This document shows, in pieces, positions 45,801-57,679 of a stretch of 64,000 nt of DNA. How positions within the stretch are numbered: position 1 is the stretch's first letter; each line of letters begins with the position of its first letter. The notes beneath the pieces are model-generated. The model was not told the origin of the DNA, made no database searches, and worked only from the letters and a program-made list of their open reading frames with translations. The stretch is from positions 9,052,001 to 9,116,000 of the forward strand of contig CM060731.1 of the NCBI GenBank assembly GCA_030704615.1, in the 5' to 3' direction. This DNA comes from Takakia lepidozioides (lineage: Eukaryota; Streptophyta; Takakiopsida; Takakiales; Takakiaceae). A program made the translations under genes and the position numbers.

Positions 45801-48800
45801 GGGTTCTTCCGATGTCTTTGTGAATCTTGTCTCAATACCTGTTTGATTGGCTGTCAGGTGATGGCCTAGTACTGCAATAGTCATAATTTCCCTTGTCCCA
45901 TACTTTGGCTAGTCACCCTTGCCTCAGTTAAGTTGTCAGAAACAGATGAGTTGATGGAGCGGTCTTGGTTCCTATGTAAGAAAAATGATGTATTGATGCA
46001 GGCTTTGCCAGGGGCAATCGCTGCAGTGCATGGCAGTGATGGAAATAGCCCTCCAGAGGCTGCAGAGTTTATCCTCCACATCCTCAAGGTTTTTGACATT
46101 CCTTGAATATTCTTTGATAAAATCTATATTTGATCAATTTCAGCTTCTGCTTTGTGATGGTAAACTCAAGCTGTCCTTGCCCCTCAATCTCCACCAGTTC
46201 TCTCCACAGGCTGTTGTGCATGGTTGTTAAAGTCATTCATTTACCAGGTAGACCAAACCAAAAGTTATGTTATCCATAACAGTATGTGGACATTTCAATC
46301 ATTGATGGCTAGTTCCATGGAAGTGCACTGCCTACTACTCATCCAGCACTGTGATAGGAACCCCTTCATGCTGAACTATTTTGCAGCAACTGACACCTTA
46401 CAGAAGGTAGGGCCCCGCTTGCTACTGGCAGTTCTTATCTTTTGCATCAAAACTATGGATGCTAAAGGCCCATAGAAGCTTTATGGCTGCTTTTCTCTGT
46501 CTTCTTATGCATAAAATGTGCTATGTGGGGTGGGGCAGCACAATGACAACAGTGGAAATAGCTACTCTGATGTGTATTGGCTGGCATCTGTCATTGAGTC
46601 CATTGGTTCGCTTGAGTTTGGGCCACAGGTGGGTCCTTATATGGTCACTGTCATTTATGAGATTTCCACTGTGCTGGCTTCATGTCTCTCTTTCTCTCTT
46701 GCCTCACCTCTGGGCCTGATTTTACTGCCCATGGTCTGCACTGAGTCCTCCGTGCTACGCCCAAGCCTGGGAGGTGGACACAACTTTCTTATCAACTCAC
46801 CGTCTCTTGTGAGCTGGGCTTCTCTGGTCACATTGGACTCCTGCAGCAACAGGTTTCTCTTCCATGGAGTATGCCTGAAGCTCCCACTATTGGCTGAGCT
46901 TTTGCATACAAAGAGCAGCATGGGTAGAGTAAAAGCAAAGCAGTAAAGATCATGCAGTCAGGCATGTTCGTCATCTGTGGGGTGCACTGCAACTGTTAGA
47001 AGATCGAAGAGAGGAAGTTCCTCAGGCAGCCTTCTGCGTTTACCAACAGCTGTGTTTACGTTTAGGGACCTATGCTGTTTTGTGATGGCTCTTCACCTAG
47101 AACAGCAGGAGGGGGCTGCCTCAACTTTTAGCATTCTTGGGCCTTGTGCACAAGTTGCGTGCATGAGCACTGGGCATTTTTCTGTGTCATTAGAAAATAT
47201 TTAAGTATTAAATATTAAATATTAAATATTAGCAAGCAAAAGTAGAAACCCTAGGCAACCTTTACAAAGCTTAGACCCTGACAACCCTGGTTGTATACAA
47301 CCCTGACAAACTCAGCGAGGCTGAGTAATCCTCATGTAGTCCCTCTCACACTTTCTTGGTAGTACTTCTGAGCTTACCTGTGTCTCTCAGTCTTTATGGA
47401 ATGATTTACCTCTCGTGTTATATACGCTTGTTATGTGCTAGCTCTTTGGGCTTGGAGCTTATAGATCTCTTCTGTCGGTAGGAAGCTGCTTACTTTCTAC
47501 CATTTCATTTCATTTCTCTCTCTCTGTCTAACTTTCTCCCATGAGCTCTTTGAGCTTTCTGCGGACGTTATAAAGTACCATTTCATGTCAGTTCTCTTTC
47601 ACATTGATAGCTGGGCGCTTTATAAGGACTGCTGTAATATCAAAGATACTACAGCCTTCTTGGACGTGAATCTCACTCTAATAGTGAGGGGTTTTATAAA
47701 GAATGCAAGGATACAGTAGAAAGAACTGTTCCTACGATACAAGGCAGCCCTTATGGTCTGGAGTATATCACAAAGGGATACAACTCGTCCATTTGTTCTT
47801 CTGAGATCGCTGAAGCACTACAACCTCTAAAGTGCTACAAAGCTGGTGGATGTGATGGAATTGTGAACGAACTAATTTAGTATGTGATCCTAGAGGCCTT
47901 GCCCTCCTCTTTAACCTTCTTTTGGAAAACTGAAATGATTCTCTTTCGCTGGAGAGATGGTGTCATTGTACATCTGTATAAACAGAAAAGATCCTGGGAA
48001 GTACTGTGGCATTACACTTCTTAGCGCAATTGGCAAGCTGTTTTGTAGGATAATCCACACCCATCTCGAGGTCGACTGCTACTATCCGCTAAAATGTTGC
48101 AAATCTGTGGCATGGGTTGTCAGAATCTGCGGACATTATCGCGGATGCTAAAGCAAATTGACCGCTTCTTACAATTTGATAGGTATTTTTCTTTCAGTAC
48201 CACATGGAGTGCTTGTGGCTAAGAGGAACCAGTTTTGTCCTCATTAAGATAGATCAGGTCTCATCCCTTTTGGGACTGCATGTGTTGAACGTTAGTAAGG
48301 TTTCAATGTATCGCCCTGGCTTCACATGTGTCTTACTCCGAAAGTGAGAAAATGGAAGTCAGGTCATCAGTAGCGTTTTTTGTCTATCTCCTGGACAAGT
48401 TAGTTCAATCACTGGGGTGTGAAAGAATGTAGTGAGCTTACGTTCCTTTTTGTTGTGATGGTCTGGTTGACAGGCTGATGCCAAGCTACAATGGGGTAGT
48501 GACCATAAGTTGTATCCACACTTTGACAAAACTCGCCTTGAGGTTCTCACAAGTGCTGCCACTGGTAGGGTTTCATATTTCTCCTTCCTTACACATGTAT
48601 TATGGCTTTGCAAAGGGTTCTGATCCACTTGCAATGAATGCCATGGAGCATCCCACCCCATGTGCAAGTCATTCCCAGAAACTGAGGAATATTACTGTGT
48701 ATGATGGTATGATTCATGCTTTAATGCTAGGTAGTGCTATGCTGGGTACTCATGAGTATTATGCTGTCTATGCAAGAACCTAAATTGTGAGCTCCACCTT

Positions 48801-51800
48801 TGGGGAATGTGGTGATCTTGATAGGAAAGGATGAGTTCTGATTGTGCTTGAGACCAGGAACGGATTGGGCAGCTGTTGCAGCCATTCAAAGATGCCCAAA
48901 CAACACTGTGGCAAGTGCGGTTGGCAGCATTGGAAGCTCTGGTGGACTTGGAAGCCCAATCAAAAGGTTTAGAAGCAGCCCTGGGCCTTGCAATACGCTA
49001 CATTAACACAGATTCTTCTTTTGAGGGTAAGTCACAGTGTATGTCTGAACTGTGCAGACTTTGCCAACTTGGCCTGCCACTGCCATGCCTCTGCTTTGAA
49101 TATTGCTGCGCTGTTAAAAGTTGTAGAGTGACGTACATACACACTCTTAAACACAGCTTTTACCTTGAATGCAGTTCAAAGCAGGGTGATGGAGCATGCG
49201 GTACAGCTTGGCATTATTAAAGAGAAAGGCAGCTCTGTTATTGGGGGGACCATGTTATCAAACCTTATGGATCTACTAGAGAGCAGCCAGGCCTTCCATA
49301 ATGTGCTGCTTCGCCACCACACATTTGCATTACTGCAAGTCCTGGCTGGCAGGTGCGACTATATGGTGAATTATTCCAATGACAAAGTCTTGTTACATCC
49401 AAGGTTTTTGTGTGCCATGTCCTTGAAGGTACCTAGGTAGTGGGAAGTCTTTGATCTCTTACAGTTGACAATTTACTTAAAAAGTTACAAGAACTGATAT
49501 TTACTTCTGTATTACAGGTCAGCATCCTTGTACCACTTAGTCATGAATACCACAGCAAGCCACCCAACTCAAGAAAAAAATGCTATTTCTAGTGTTAAAC
49601 CAAAACCAGGGCCGTTAAAAGTTCGCATTCAGCGGATGGCAGATGCCCCTGCCCCACCCCGTATTGAGCCTTTGCGCCTTCGACTGGTGCCTGTGCGTGC
49701 AAATGTATCGCAAGACAATTCAGAACGTGCTGAGAGTGGAAGTTCAGGTGGGAAACGGGATATGGACGAACAAAGAGTGGGCAAGGTTAAACTGCGGCTC
49801 AAGCCTTCCTCTTCATCGGCCCAAGAGGGTTTAGGTTAGTCCCATGGTCAATTTGTCTTCAATGCATCGATTTGGCCTGTTTCTCTCTCTCTCTGCTTGG
49901 CAGCCTACCTACACGAGGCCTTCACCCTTAGACAATCGCTAGAACATTAATTGTGGTTTCTGGATTTGTTCCTCTCATGTTTTCTTCCATTTTGTCCCAT
50001 AAGCTCTACGAGCTTTCTGCGGACGTTATAAAGCACCATTTCATTTCATTTCATTTCTCTCTCTCTCTGAATCTGAAGGGCGGCATGAGTACGAAGGACC
50101 TCTTTGTGGGTTGTGTTTACATGCCCACAGAGGGGACCCTTAGTGCTGACGCAGACAAAGCCTTCGAAGATGTAAAGCTGGGCTGTGCTATTGGGTGACT
50201 TCAATGCCCGGGTGGGCAAAGGGCTCCATCAGGACGATATCATTGGGCCTTTTGGTGAGGACGAGCTGAATTCTAATGGCAGACGGTTAATTAACTGTCT
50301 AGAAGAGCTTCAGCTTTTGACCTTGAATAACAGGACAAGAGGTGAGCAAGTGCAGTGGACTCGTGAGAAATCCCAAACTGGGGAACGTTCCATTGTGGAC
50401 TATATCATAATGGACAAAAATTTGTTTCCCCATTGTGCCAATGTGTTGATCGACAGAACTAATATTGGTACCTCTGACCACTTCCTGGTTTGGACTGAGA
50501 TCAAAAGGTGTTTTCCCAACACCAAGAGATCTGTGAAACGTTCGATTCGGAAGTGGCGCATAGAAAAATTCCATAATGAGGAGGTCAAGGCTGAGTACGT
50601 CCAGGCCTTGCAAGAGGCTCTCCCTCATTTTGTCCAATCGCTCCAAGAACTTCAGTCTTGCTCTGACAACGCAAGAAATGAAGTCGAAAGAGCAGTGGAC
50701 TCTTGGGAGAGTTTCGTTTCCTCCGTGGCTGACAAGATCATTGGGAGGAAACTAATTGTCTGCGGTAGAGCTGTTAATTGGTGGACCAATGAGATCAAAC
50801 TCAAGATAGCTGAGAAACGAGCCCTTTATAAAGAGTGCTGCAATTTGAAAACCAACAGAGAATTGTGGGCGAGGTACTACCAGCTCCGTAAGGATATCAA
50901 TCAGCTTGTTAGGTCTCAGAAGAAATTATACTGGTATCAGTTATACAGTGAAATAAACTCAAACCACCATGGTGGTAATGACAAGAAATTCTGGTTGGCC
51001 CTTCAACGTTTGTACAAACCGAAAAACGGTCAGCAAGTACAAGCGCTGAAGACTACTAAAGGTGCAGTGGTGACTTCATCGGTTGACATTGTCAAAACCT
51101 TTGAAACTCACTACAGTATCCTTGGCAGAACTTCTAGGTCTAACAGTGAGGGGTCTTCTGCTGAATGGAGGGACACAGTTGGAAAAACTGTTCCTATGAT
51201 TCAAAACAGCCCTGATGAACTGGAGTATATTTCAATGGGCTTATAATGCTCCCATTAGTTCTTCTGAGATTGTGGAAGCAATTGAACATTTAAATGGATA
51301 TAAAGCTGGTGGACCTGATGGTATTGTCAACGAGCTTATCAAGCACGGTGGCGATCCCATGATAGAGGCCCTAGTTCTCCTCTTTAACCTTATCTGGAAG
51401 ACTGAAATGATGCCCTTTCGCTGGCGACAGGGGGTCATTGTCAATCTATACAAGAAGGGTGACAGAGAAGAACCGGGGAACTACTGTGGCATCACGCTCC
51501 TCAATGCAATTGGCAAGACATTCTGCAGAGTTATAAGTACTCGTTTCGAGGTTGATCTGGAGTCTAGAGGTTGTTTCCACGAAGGCCAAGCTGGCTTTCG
51601 GCGAAACAGGGGCTGTGTGGATCATATCTTCACTCTAAGCCAGATTATCCAGGGAAGGAAAAAAGAAGGGAAACCCACTTATGTCTTTTTCCTGGATGTC
51701 AAAAAGGCTTATGACACAGTGTGGAGAGATGGTCTATGGTTCCGCCTCTGGTCTTGTGGGATCAAGGGAAAGATGTGGAGAGTTGTCCAGAACTTGTATG

Positions 51801-54513
51801 CTCACACCAAAAGCTGTGTCACTGTTAACGGACAGAAGTCCAACTTCTTTGACATAGACCAAGGTGTAGCTCAAGGATGTACTCTCTCCCCTCTGCTCTT
51901 CAATGTTTTCATCAATCAACTCCTCGAGGATGTGGAAAGTGAGGGATTTGGGTTAAGGGTGGGTGATACCACCATACCAGCCCTTATGTTTGCGGATGAC
52001 TTCGCAGGCATAGGGGAGACTCCAACCAATCTCCAGGAGTTGATTGATTGCGCGAAGAGATACTTTGATCTTTGGGGGCTAGAGGCTAATGTCAGCAAAT
52101 GTGCAGTGGTAGCATTCAACGACAGAGGAGAGGGAGGAAGTGATCTTAAGTGGCAGTGGGGTAGCCAAGAGATCCCGGTCCTCCCTTCCTACACTTACCT
52201 GGGCGTTGAGTTCTCCTCCAATTGTAATTGGGATGCACATATCCGGAAAGTTGTTCAAACTGGCAAGGGCAAAGCTCTGGGGCTCACTAAATTTTTCCAC
52301 TGCAGAGGGGTCAACTCTCATGCTTTGTCGCGTTATTAGACCTGCCTTGGAGTACGGATCTGCTATATGGGTTGATTACTCCAACCAGGCTAAGTCTCTA
52401 GAATCCATTCAAGTGGGGGTGCTTAAGGAGTGTATGTCAGCATGCTCCAAAACAGCCAATGTGGCTGTTCGGGGTGAGTTTGGCATTCCGTCCTTAAGCT
52501 CCCGACGAGATGAATTCAAGGTCAGATGGTGGGGTCAGCTGCAACATATGCCCAACACGAGATATCCTAAGTTAATCGACTTTATATCTTGGAAACAGGA
52601 CTGCCCTGTCAAACAGGCCAAGTCCTGGCAGAAGAGAGTAGAAGAGATCCTCAAGGACCTGGACCTGGATCCGCAAGTCTTGACCCTGCTGGATAAATCT
52701 GACTTAGAGGCTGTAGTGTCCTCAGCCATGTCTGTTGCCATGAGATTGTCTGATGAAAATGAAGTTAGGCAGAAAACTTCCCTGAACTTGTTTCCAGTCT
52801 GTGACATGGGGGAGGACATCTTGGATGACCTCAAGGGTCTACCCACTCTCGGCACTAGACTGAAATTTAAACTCAGGGCAGGAAGCCTACCTTTGAACAG
52901 CAAACAGAAGCAGAGAGGAAAGGGAGAGTGCAATTGCCCGTTGTGTGGGCAATCTGAAGACAGTATTCATTTTCTGATACACTCTCCGGGGTTCTCTCAC
53001 CAAAGAGACGCTCTCTTCAAAATTGTGCCTGTACCCCTGTTTACCAACTTTGAAAGTCTCGAGGCTGAGCCAAAAGCCCAGGCCCTCCTGAGGCCTAGTT
53101 TTTGGGCAAATCACACACAGCAGATTGATGCTTGTGTGACGGGATTTCTAGAGGATATCTGGAAAACCCGGATTAATTCTTTATATGGAGGTAAGTCTTA
53201 CTACCAACGTCAGCCCCTGACAGAGGTAGGTTCTGTCCCTTTTGTTCCCGCTCAAACTGGGCGCGGGGTCAATGGCCACAAGGCTACGGCAAACAACGTC
53301 TTATGAGTACAATCTCTCCTAGATTGTATTTTCTTCAATTTGACCCTTTCCCATGGCCGTGGGAATTTTCCAGAGCAACTTCTGTGAAGAAAAACCCTCA
53401 ATCTTAGCCATAGCAACGTTAAGGACAACCTCTTGGGAGACGTTAGTTATACAACCAGTGATTAGCTTTACACAGTGCACCTCTGTTATGCCAAAATGAC
53501 TGATTACTCATTCCATAATGGATTGAAGACTTTCACAATCGTCTCAAAGACACTATTCTTGTTGCCAAGCATGCTTTTTCTATGATGTTTCTCCATGAAG
53601 GTGGAATGCTTCTGAATATCCTGTCCCGTCCTTCATAAAAAGTTGGAATGGGGTAACTCAGCAAAAGGCACCCACTGAAGCCCTCCTAGCTTTTCAAGTA
53701 ATTATTCCTCGACCTGACCTCATTTTGCTCTACTCTAGGCTTACCAGATTATATTCTTGTATTAGAGTCCTCTATGACAACTGAGAATGTGTCGAGGTCT
53801 TCTTACTCTTAAGATATGTTTAGGTGGTTCCTAGCTCACTAAGCAACCCACTCAAAGAGGAATCCATAGCAAAACCCTAACATGATGACTTTGTACAACC
53901 ATTACAAGATAGACTTGGGCAGGAAAGTTGGAGTATCTAGTTAGAGGAGTGTCTCTAGTTGGAGCTTTCTTGTGAGGATGGAGGATGGAAGATGATTTAT
54001 ATCCCCCCTACATTTTTGGACAATTATTGGCTAATTACCAACCAACTGTGTGCAGGTGAGGATGTGGGCCAGACCATGGAAATCTCAACTGGAGCTGTGG
54101 CTGGAGCTGCGGAACCTATTGTTGCTAACTCTCCAGCATCAGTGAAAGAGGGGGTAAAGCTGGAGGTTGTGGATGGAAGTCCCCTTAGTCAGCACAAGGA
54201 AGTCCATGCAGATGGCTCTCAGAGTAAGGAGGAGGATATGGAGGAGCCTAGGGATGGGGAGCAGGTTAGGAAAGACCGTAAGGAGAAGAAGAGGAAAAAA
54301 CATGACAAGCACAGTGATCCTGATTACCAGGAGAGGAAGCGCAAGCGTCGAGAAGAGAAAGGTCAGCGTCACAAAGAGAAAGATGGGCGGAAATCCTCCA
54401 AAGTTGAGGAGAGAACAATGGATGAGATGGTCGGTGCCTCTGAAGCTATAAAGCTAGAGCCTGATTCCAGCCAAAAACTGAGACTGAAAATTAAGAAACC
54501 GAAGACCACTTAA
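36839..54513 (+). CDS. TAF2: Transcription initiation factor TFIID subunit 2 (TAF2), 27 exons
   Basis: Exon starts-ends: 36839-36884, 37045-37147, 37821-38247, 38739-38944, 39669-39735, 40166-40365, 40900-41044, 41266-41350, 41742-41833, 42040-42168, 42348-42401, 42536-42604, 42872-42969, 43495-43833, 43930-44017, 44223-44348, 44857-44913, 45327-45406, 45680-45722, 46002-46088, 46539-46628, 48124-48182, 48474-48564, 48858-49026, 49175-49352, 49518-49834, 54056-54513. All phases match, giving about 1,300 residues. It starts [12 protein letters not shown], then [20 protein letters not shown], the M1-aminopeptidase-like fold ([47 protein letters not shown]), [18 protein letters not shown]-like helical repeats ([17 protein letters not shown]) and a Lys-rich tail. 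The zinc HExxH motif is absent, as in TAF2 generally, so it is a non-enzymatic scaffold contacting core-promoter DNA within TFIID. Intron 26 is 4.2 kb because of a LINE. Confidence 0.95.
37341..37349 (-). promoter_or_regulatory. Telo-box (AAACCCTAA) in TAF2 intron 2
   Basis: TTAGGGTTT on the plus strand lies within GGGGTTTAGGGTTTAGG in the second intron. Telo-boxes near the 5' end are common in plant genes for translation and transcription machinery and are bound by TRB-type proteins. The functional role here is inference. Confidence 0.4.
39521..39575 (-). repeat. Dispersed ~50-bp repeat, copy 2 (inverted), TAF2 intron 4
   Basis: GAAATGGAACTTTATAACG, TCGGCAGAAAGCTC and AAAGAGCTT are the reverse complement of the block at 12946-13010 with a few changes. 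It lies in intron 4 of TAF2 (38945-39668) with no LINE sequence beside it. Confidence 0.55.
47532..47590 (+). repeat. Dispersed ~50-bp repeat, copy 3, TAF2 intron 21
   Basis: ATGAGCTCTTTGAGCTTTC, TGCGGACGTTATAAAGTACC and ATTTCATG match copies 1 and 4. A decayed LINE fragment starts about 60 bp downstream. Confidence 0.6.
47650..48100 (+). mobile_element. Decayed LINE fragment in TAF2 intron 21
   Basis: This stretch aligns with 51100-51575 of the larger LINE: ACAGTAGAAAGAACTGTTCC, TCTTCTGAGATCGCTGAAGC, AGCTGGTGGATGTGATGGAA and GGCATTACACTTCTTAGCGC all have counterparts there. The peptide [15 protein letters not shown] mirrors the reverse-transcriptase stretch [14 protein letters not shown]. 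Several stops and small indels show that it is dead. It ends just before TAF2 exon 22. Confidence 0.75.
49990..50050 (+). repeat. Dispersed ~50-bp repeat, copy 4, at the 5' side of the LINE
   Basis: TTTTGTCCCATAAGCTCTA, CGAGCTTTCTGCGGACGTTA and TAAAGCACCATTTCATTTC, followed by a CTCTCT run. LINE coding sequence starts about 35 bp later. Confidence 0.6.
50080..53330 (+). mobile_element. LINE (non-LTR retrotransposon), 5'-truncated and frameshifted, in TAF2 intron 26
   Basis: Three overlapping frames make one decayed ORF2. The first holds the C-terminal half of an apurinic-type endonuclease ([19 protein letters not shown]) at 50.19-50.51 kb; its N-terminal half is missing. The second (51.22-52.34 kb) holds the reverse transcriptase: [67 protein letters not shown] and the catalytic MFADDFAG. 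The third (to 53306) holds the C-terminal domain with a Cys/His knuckle ([18 protein letters not shown]). Frame changes near 50180, 51240 and 52300 break it. It lies in the same direction as TAF2 and inflates intron 26 to 4.2 kb; the TAF2 exons on both sides keep matching phases, so splicing over it is possible. No poly(A) tail marks the 3' end, so that border is approximate. Confidence 0.85.
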
Positions 54514-55009
54514 AATCACCAGCCCAGTCCAGCTTCTGCTTCTCATGTGGCTGGGTCAGAGGTAAGTACATGTTGCTACACCCCGTTCACAAATACATTA
54601 GGTGTGCAAATGATCTGGGGTTTTAAAGGACTCATTTTGCCAGAAGCCAACATATTACCGCATTGGTCATAGAAACAAATTTTGTATTCTTTCCTCAATC
54701 ATTCGAGAAAAATGACTACTAGATCCCCAGTGAACCCTGATGTTTAGCTTGCCCCTGGTGACCGGGCTAGGGTGCTATCCAATCAACGTTGATGACAGCC
54801 TCGTGGCCTTCTGCCACTGTTATTTTTTCCATGACCTCTTAATTCAATTGAAAGGGCTACAATCCCCCTTTTCTTTCATTGCTTTCACTAACAATCCTCT
54901 TGACACGGTGTGTAAGGTCCTTTGACCACATTTTCTCTTCAACATGATGCATAGTCTCTCTTCTACGTAAAAAATCGCCTCGAAATTTCCTTTGCTAAAT
55001 TCGTTACCT
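54514..55009. other. 3' flank of TAF2
   Basis: No exon, repeat or RNA gene is recognised between the TAF2 stop and the methyltransferase fragment. It probably contains the TAF2 3' UTR. Confidence 0.4.
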
Positions 55010-55540
55010 TTCCAAATGTTTCATTCCGGTGCTGATCCCATCAAACAAGTCCAGAAGACAAATGCCTTCATCCCGATACTGCCACATAATAGGTGTGGTG
55101 TCCAATGGAGACAACTGAGGTGGTCCTGGTGCACTTCCCACACTCTCCTCCTCTCCTGACAGTACAAAAGCCTCCACCCAAGCTTGTTGCACCCGTCGAT
55201 CAGCATTCCGCTGTAAATCCTTGCTCGTGCCCCACAATGGAGTGTGAGCAACCATGGTAGGCAACTCCGCCATACCATACATGTCATCCTGCTTTCCCGG
55301 AGGTGGCACATCCTCTGAATGAGCGTTGCCATCAAGCAACTCTCTAGGCCAACTCACTGCCGTTGTGAATGCTGCTAGTGTCGGCATCTTGCCTCGCTAG
55401 GCAATCGCAACTCCTCCTATGAACGTCACAGAGAGCTGCACATGCCGGCCCTCCCCTGACTGTCATCCAGGCCTATAGGAAGCTGACTCCTCCCAAAAAT
55501 CCAGGGTGAAGCCCATGGGGTACAACACTGCACCTTACAG
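55010..55540 (-). pseudogene. Truncated fragment of a retroelement C5-cytosine methyltransferase
   Basis: Read on the minus strand from 55540, the fragment shows VLYPMGFTLDFWEES, then a continuous frame from 55387 to 55004. That frame includes QDDMYGMAELPTMVAHTPLW, GPPQLSPLDTTPIMWQ and DEGICLLDLFDGISTG, after which similarity stops. LDLFDGISTG is the SAM-binding motif I of DNMT3/DRM-like C5-methyltransferases. The same order of blocks recurs on the plus strand at 63.29-63.82 kb, where the sequence continues into motif II. The copy is therefore cut off at about 55010, inside the catalytic domain, and cannot be active. It lies tail to tail with TAF2. Confidence 0.6.
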
Positions 55541-56790
55541 CAACCATAACACACCTAGGGCCTTCCAAAGTTCATAAGATGATGATTTTGGGGGCCTTGT
55601 TCATGTTCGCACGTGCACACATTCTTAAATGGTGAAGGGCCTCATCAGCTGCCATTCCCCTACACAGGAGAGAGCCAAGAAACATAATAATGAAGCCAAA
55701 AGAATAAAATGTCATTCAAACAATCTAAATTAACAAGAAATTGGTTGTTATGCTGGTGAAATGATGTGCAAGGGTGAGTTCATTTTGCTGATATGGAGCC
55801 TCTTTTTCGATGATGGTGTTTATATCACAAATTGAAAGTATATTGACATGAGAAACCTCGCCTGGTTTTTCCAGTACTATGTGCAACTTTGGCATGCAAG
55901 TTTGTACAGGTTCAGGTTGAGACCAGTGTTGGTCTGGCATGGGTATCAGACCCAAGTATCAACGCTGGTATCAACCCTGGTATCATAGACCATTAAGTTC
56001 TACAATACCAGGTCATATACCAAACCAGCCACAATACCAGTAACCCCCGCCCTCTTCCTCATTTACTCTGGCATGTGTATTATACTAGTTTATGTGGACA
56101 TACATGTACTTATTTATATTTACTTTATATTTATTGTATTTGTTTTCACTTGATATTTGATAAACTTGTAAGTCAAATGGCTTTTGAATGATACCAGAAT
56201 TGATATCCCATACCAGCTGGTATTGTGATCATGATACTCATACTCATACCAGTATCTGGAAAAAAAATACATCCACCATTATATAGACCAGACTAGTATG
56301 AAAGTTTTGTGATTGGGCTGGTACCAGAACCAGTCTGGTATGTAAAAAACCTGATAACAGACCAACACTGGTTGAGACCAGTGTTGGTCGGGTATTACTT
56401 TTTTTAATACCAGCCAGTTCCTGGTATTGGATGGGAAAAAATAAAAAATAAAAAAAATCAATACCAGCCGGTTCCATAGTATTGGAATATTCACTTAATT
56501 TTAATATCCGCCAGTTCTCAATTCTCAATAGCAGTATGATTTTAGATTTGTGGACGGGTATCAATAGGATGGGTATTCCAATCGTAATACCCTACTACTG
56601 TTATCAACCCGGATATAAATCATTAATATGCCTTTAATTTAGAGGCATACTTGATTTCACAAAGAAATCAAATATTCTGCAGTAAAATTCAGACTTTGCA
56701 TTACATAATAATGTTGCAAATTTTAGTACACAAAGTGAAGCGAGCTTGTTAAAAGACAAGTGACTGATTTAAAAAACTGAAGACAACCAG
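55541..56790. repeat. AT-rich repeat region with TGGTATC/ATACCAG motifs and a hairpin
   Basis: From about 55.9 to 56.6 kb the sequence is filled with variants of GGTATCA, ATACCAG and GACCAGTGTTGGTC. A perfect 13-bp stem, GACCAACACTGGT (56360-56372) and ACCAGTGTTGGTC (56377-56389), is separated by TGAG. A second ACCAGTGTTGGTC lies near 55921. The region looks like an old foldback or satellite-like element; no frame is supported. Confidence 0.45.
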
Positions 56791-56793
56791 CAA

Positions 56794-56962
56794 GTAGCCC
56801 AGTGGTAATGGGCACATACCACGTTGGATGTGGTTGTGGGTTTAAACCACTATCTGGTGTGTCATGAAGGTGTCCACCTTCCTGTTATAAGAGGTAAAAA
56901 ATAAAAAAAGAGTTGGACTAATTTAATTTAATTTAAAAAAAACTGATTCTTAAAATTAGAAG

Positions 56963-57000
<38 letters not shown>
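56794..57000 (+). mobile_element. tRNA-derived SINE with poly(A) tail, copy 2
   Basis: GTAGCCCAGTGGTAATGGGC matches a tRNA A box, GGGTTTAAACC sits in the B-box position about 45 bp later, and a run of some 37 A closes the element at about 56962-57000. The body matches the fragment at 21868-21965. The long pure A run suggests a more recent insertion than copy 1. Target duplications were not resolved. Confidence 0.55.
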
Positions 57001-57002
<2 letters not shown>

Positions 57003-57679
57003 GGTTGCAAGCAAACATGCCAGCATCTGCAATGAGGTCCTCATATTCATCAATCGTATTGTCTTCCGACAAAAAGAAATCCGTGATCCCTTGCTCAACA
57101 ACCTTGCGCATGTCAAGTTAAATAAGCACAGTGTGAAAACAGCTAGCATAAAACTAGTTATTTGTATTTAACACTTGGATTTAGGGCAAGTGTTAAATCA
57201 GGTGTCAAGTTTAGTTTGACACCTGGTCCGTCTTATCTTCACGAGAGCGGCAGTCGCGCGGCTCATCTCTCTCGAGTTGAGCCTGCGCGACCGAGCTCCT
57301 TCATCGCTTCAGATATGAGTGTGCTTATGATGGGAGTGTAGGTTGTTGTGGGGTGGAGTCCCCATAGCTTGGGGTGCCCCTGGCTCGACTACTATTTCAA
57401 AGAGTGATGATGGTTTTGGTTTTCCAAGTGTGTTCGTTGGTTTGTTTATCACTCGAGAGAGATGACTCTATCTAGTTTTCCAGTGCTAAGCTAGATATTA
57501 TGTTTTTGTTTTTTAAGCACTATGATAATATAGCTTGGTCACAGGGATCAGAACAGGAGGCTTGAGATGTTGTTGCGATTTTCTGTCAACCTGTGGATAT
57601 ATCTAAGAGTGGGGTGTGTAGGCTGCGCTGCTGACTGCTTGGCTGGATGAGAGCCGTGCACCGCCGTAGGCAGGGAAGG
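57001..57679. other. Intergenic, no gene seen
   Basis: Short near-repeats around a GTGTTAAATCAGGTGTCAAG stretch (57150-57235) are the only structure noted. Confidence 0.35.

Noticed and set aside
46655..46946. Frames continuing after TAF2 exon 21
   Set aside because: A good donor follows 46628 and TAF2 similarity resumes only at 48124.
55930..56240. TGGTATCA strings as a retrotransposon primer-binding site
   Set aside because: The string is repeated many times within an AT-rich repeat, and no LTR end or gag start sits beside it.
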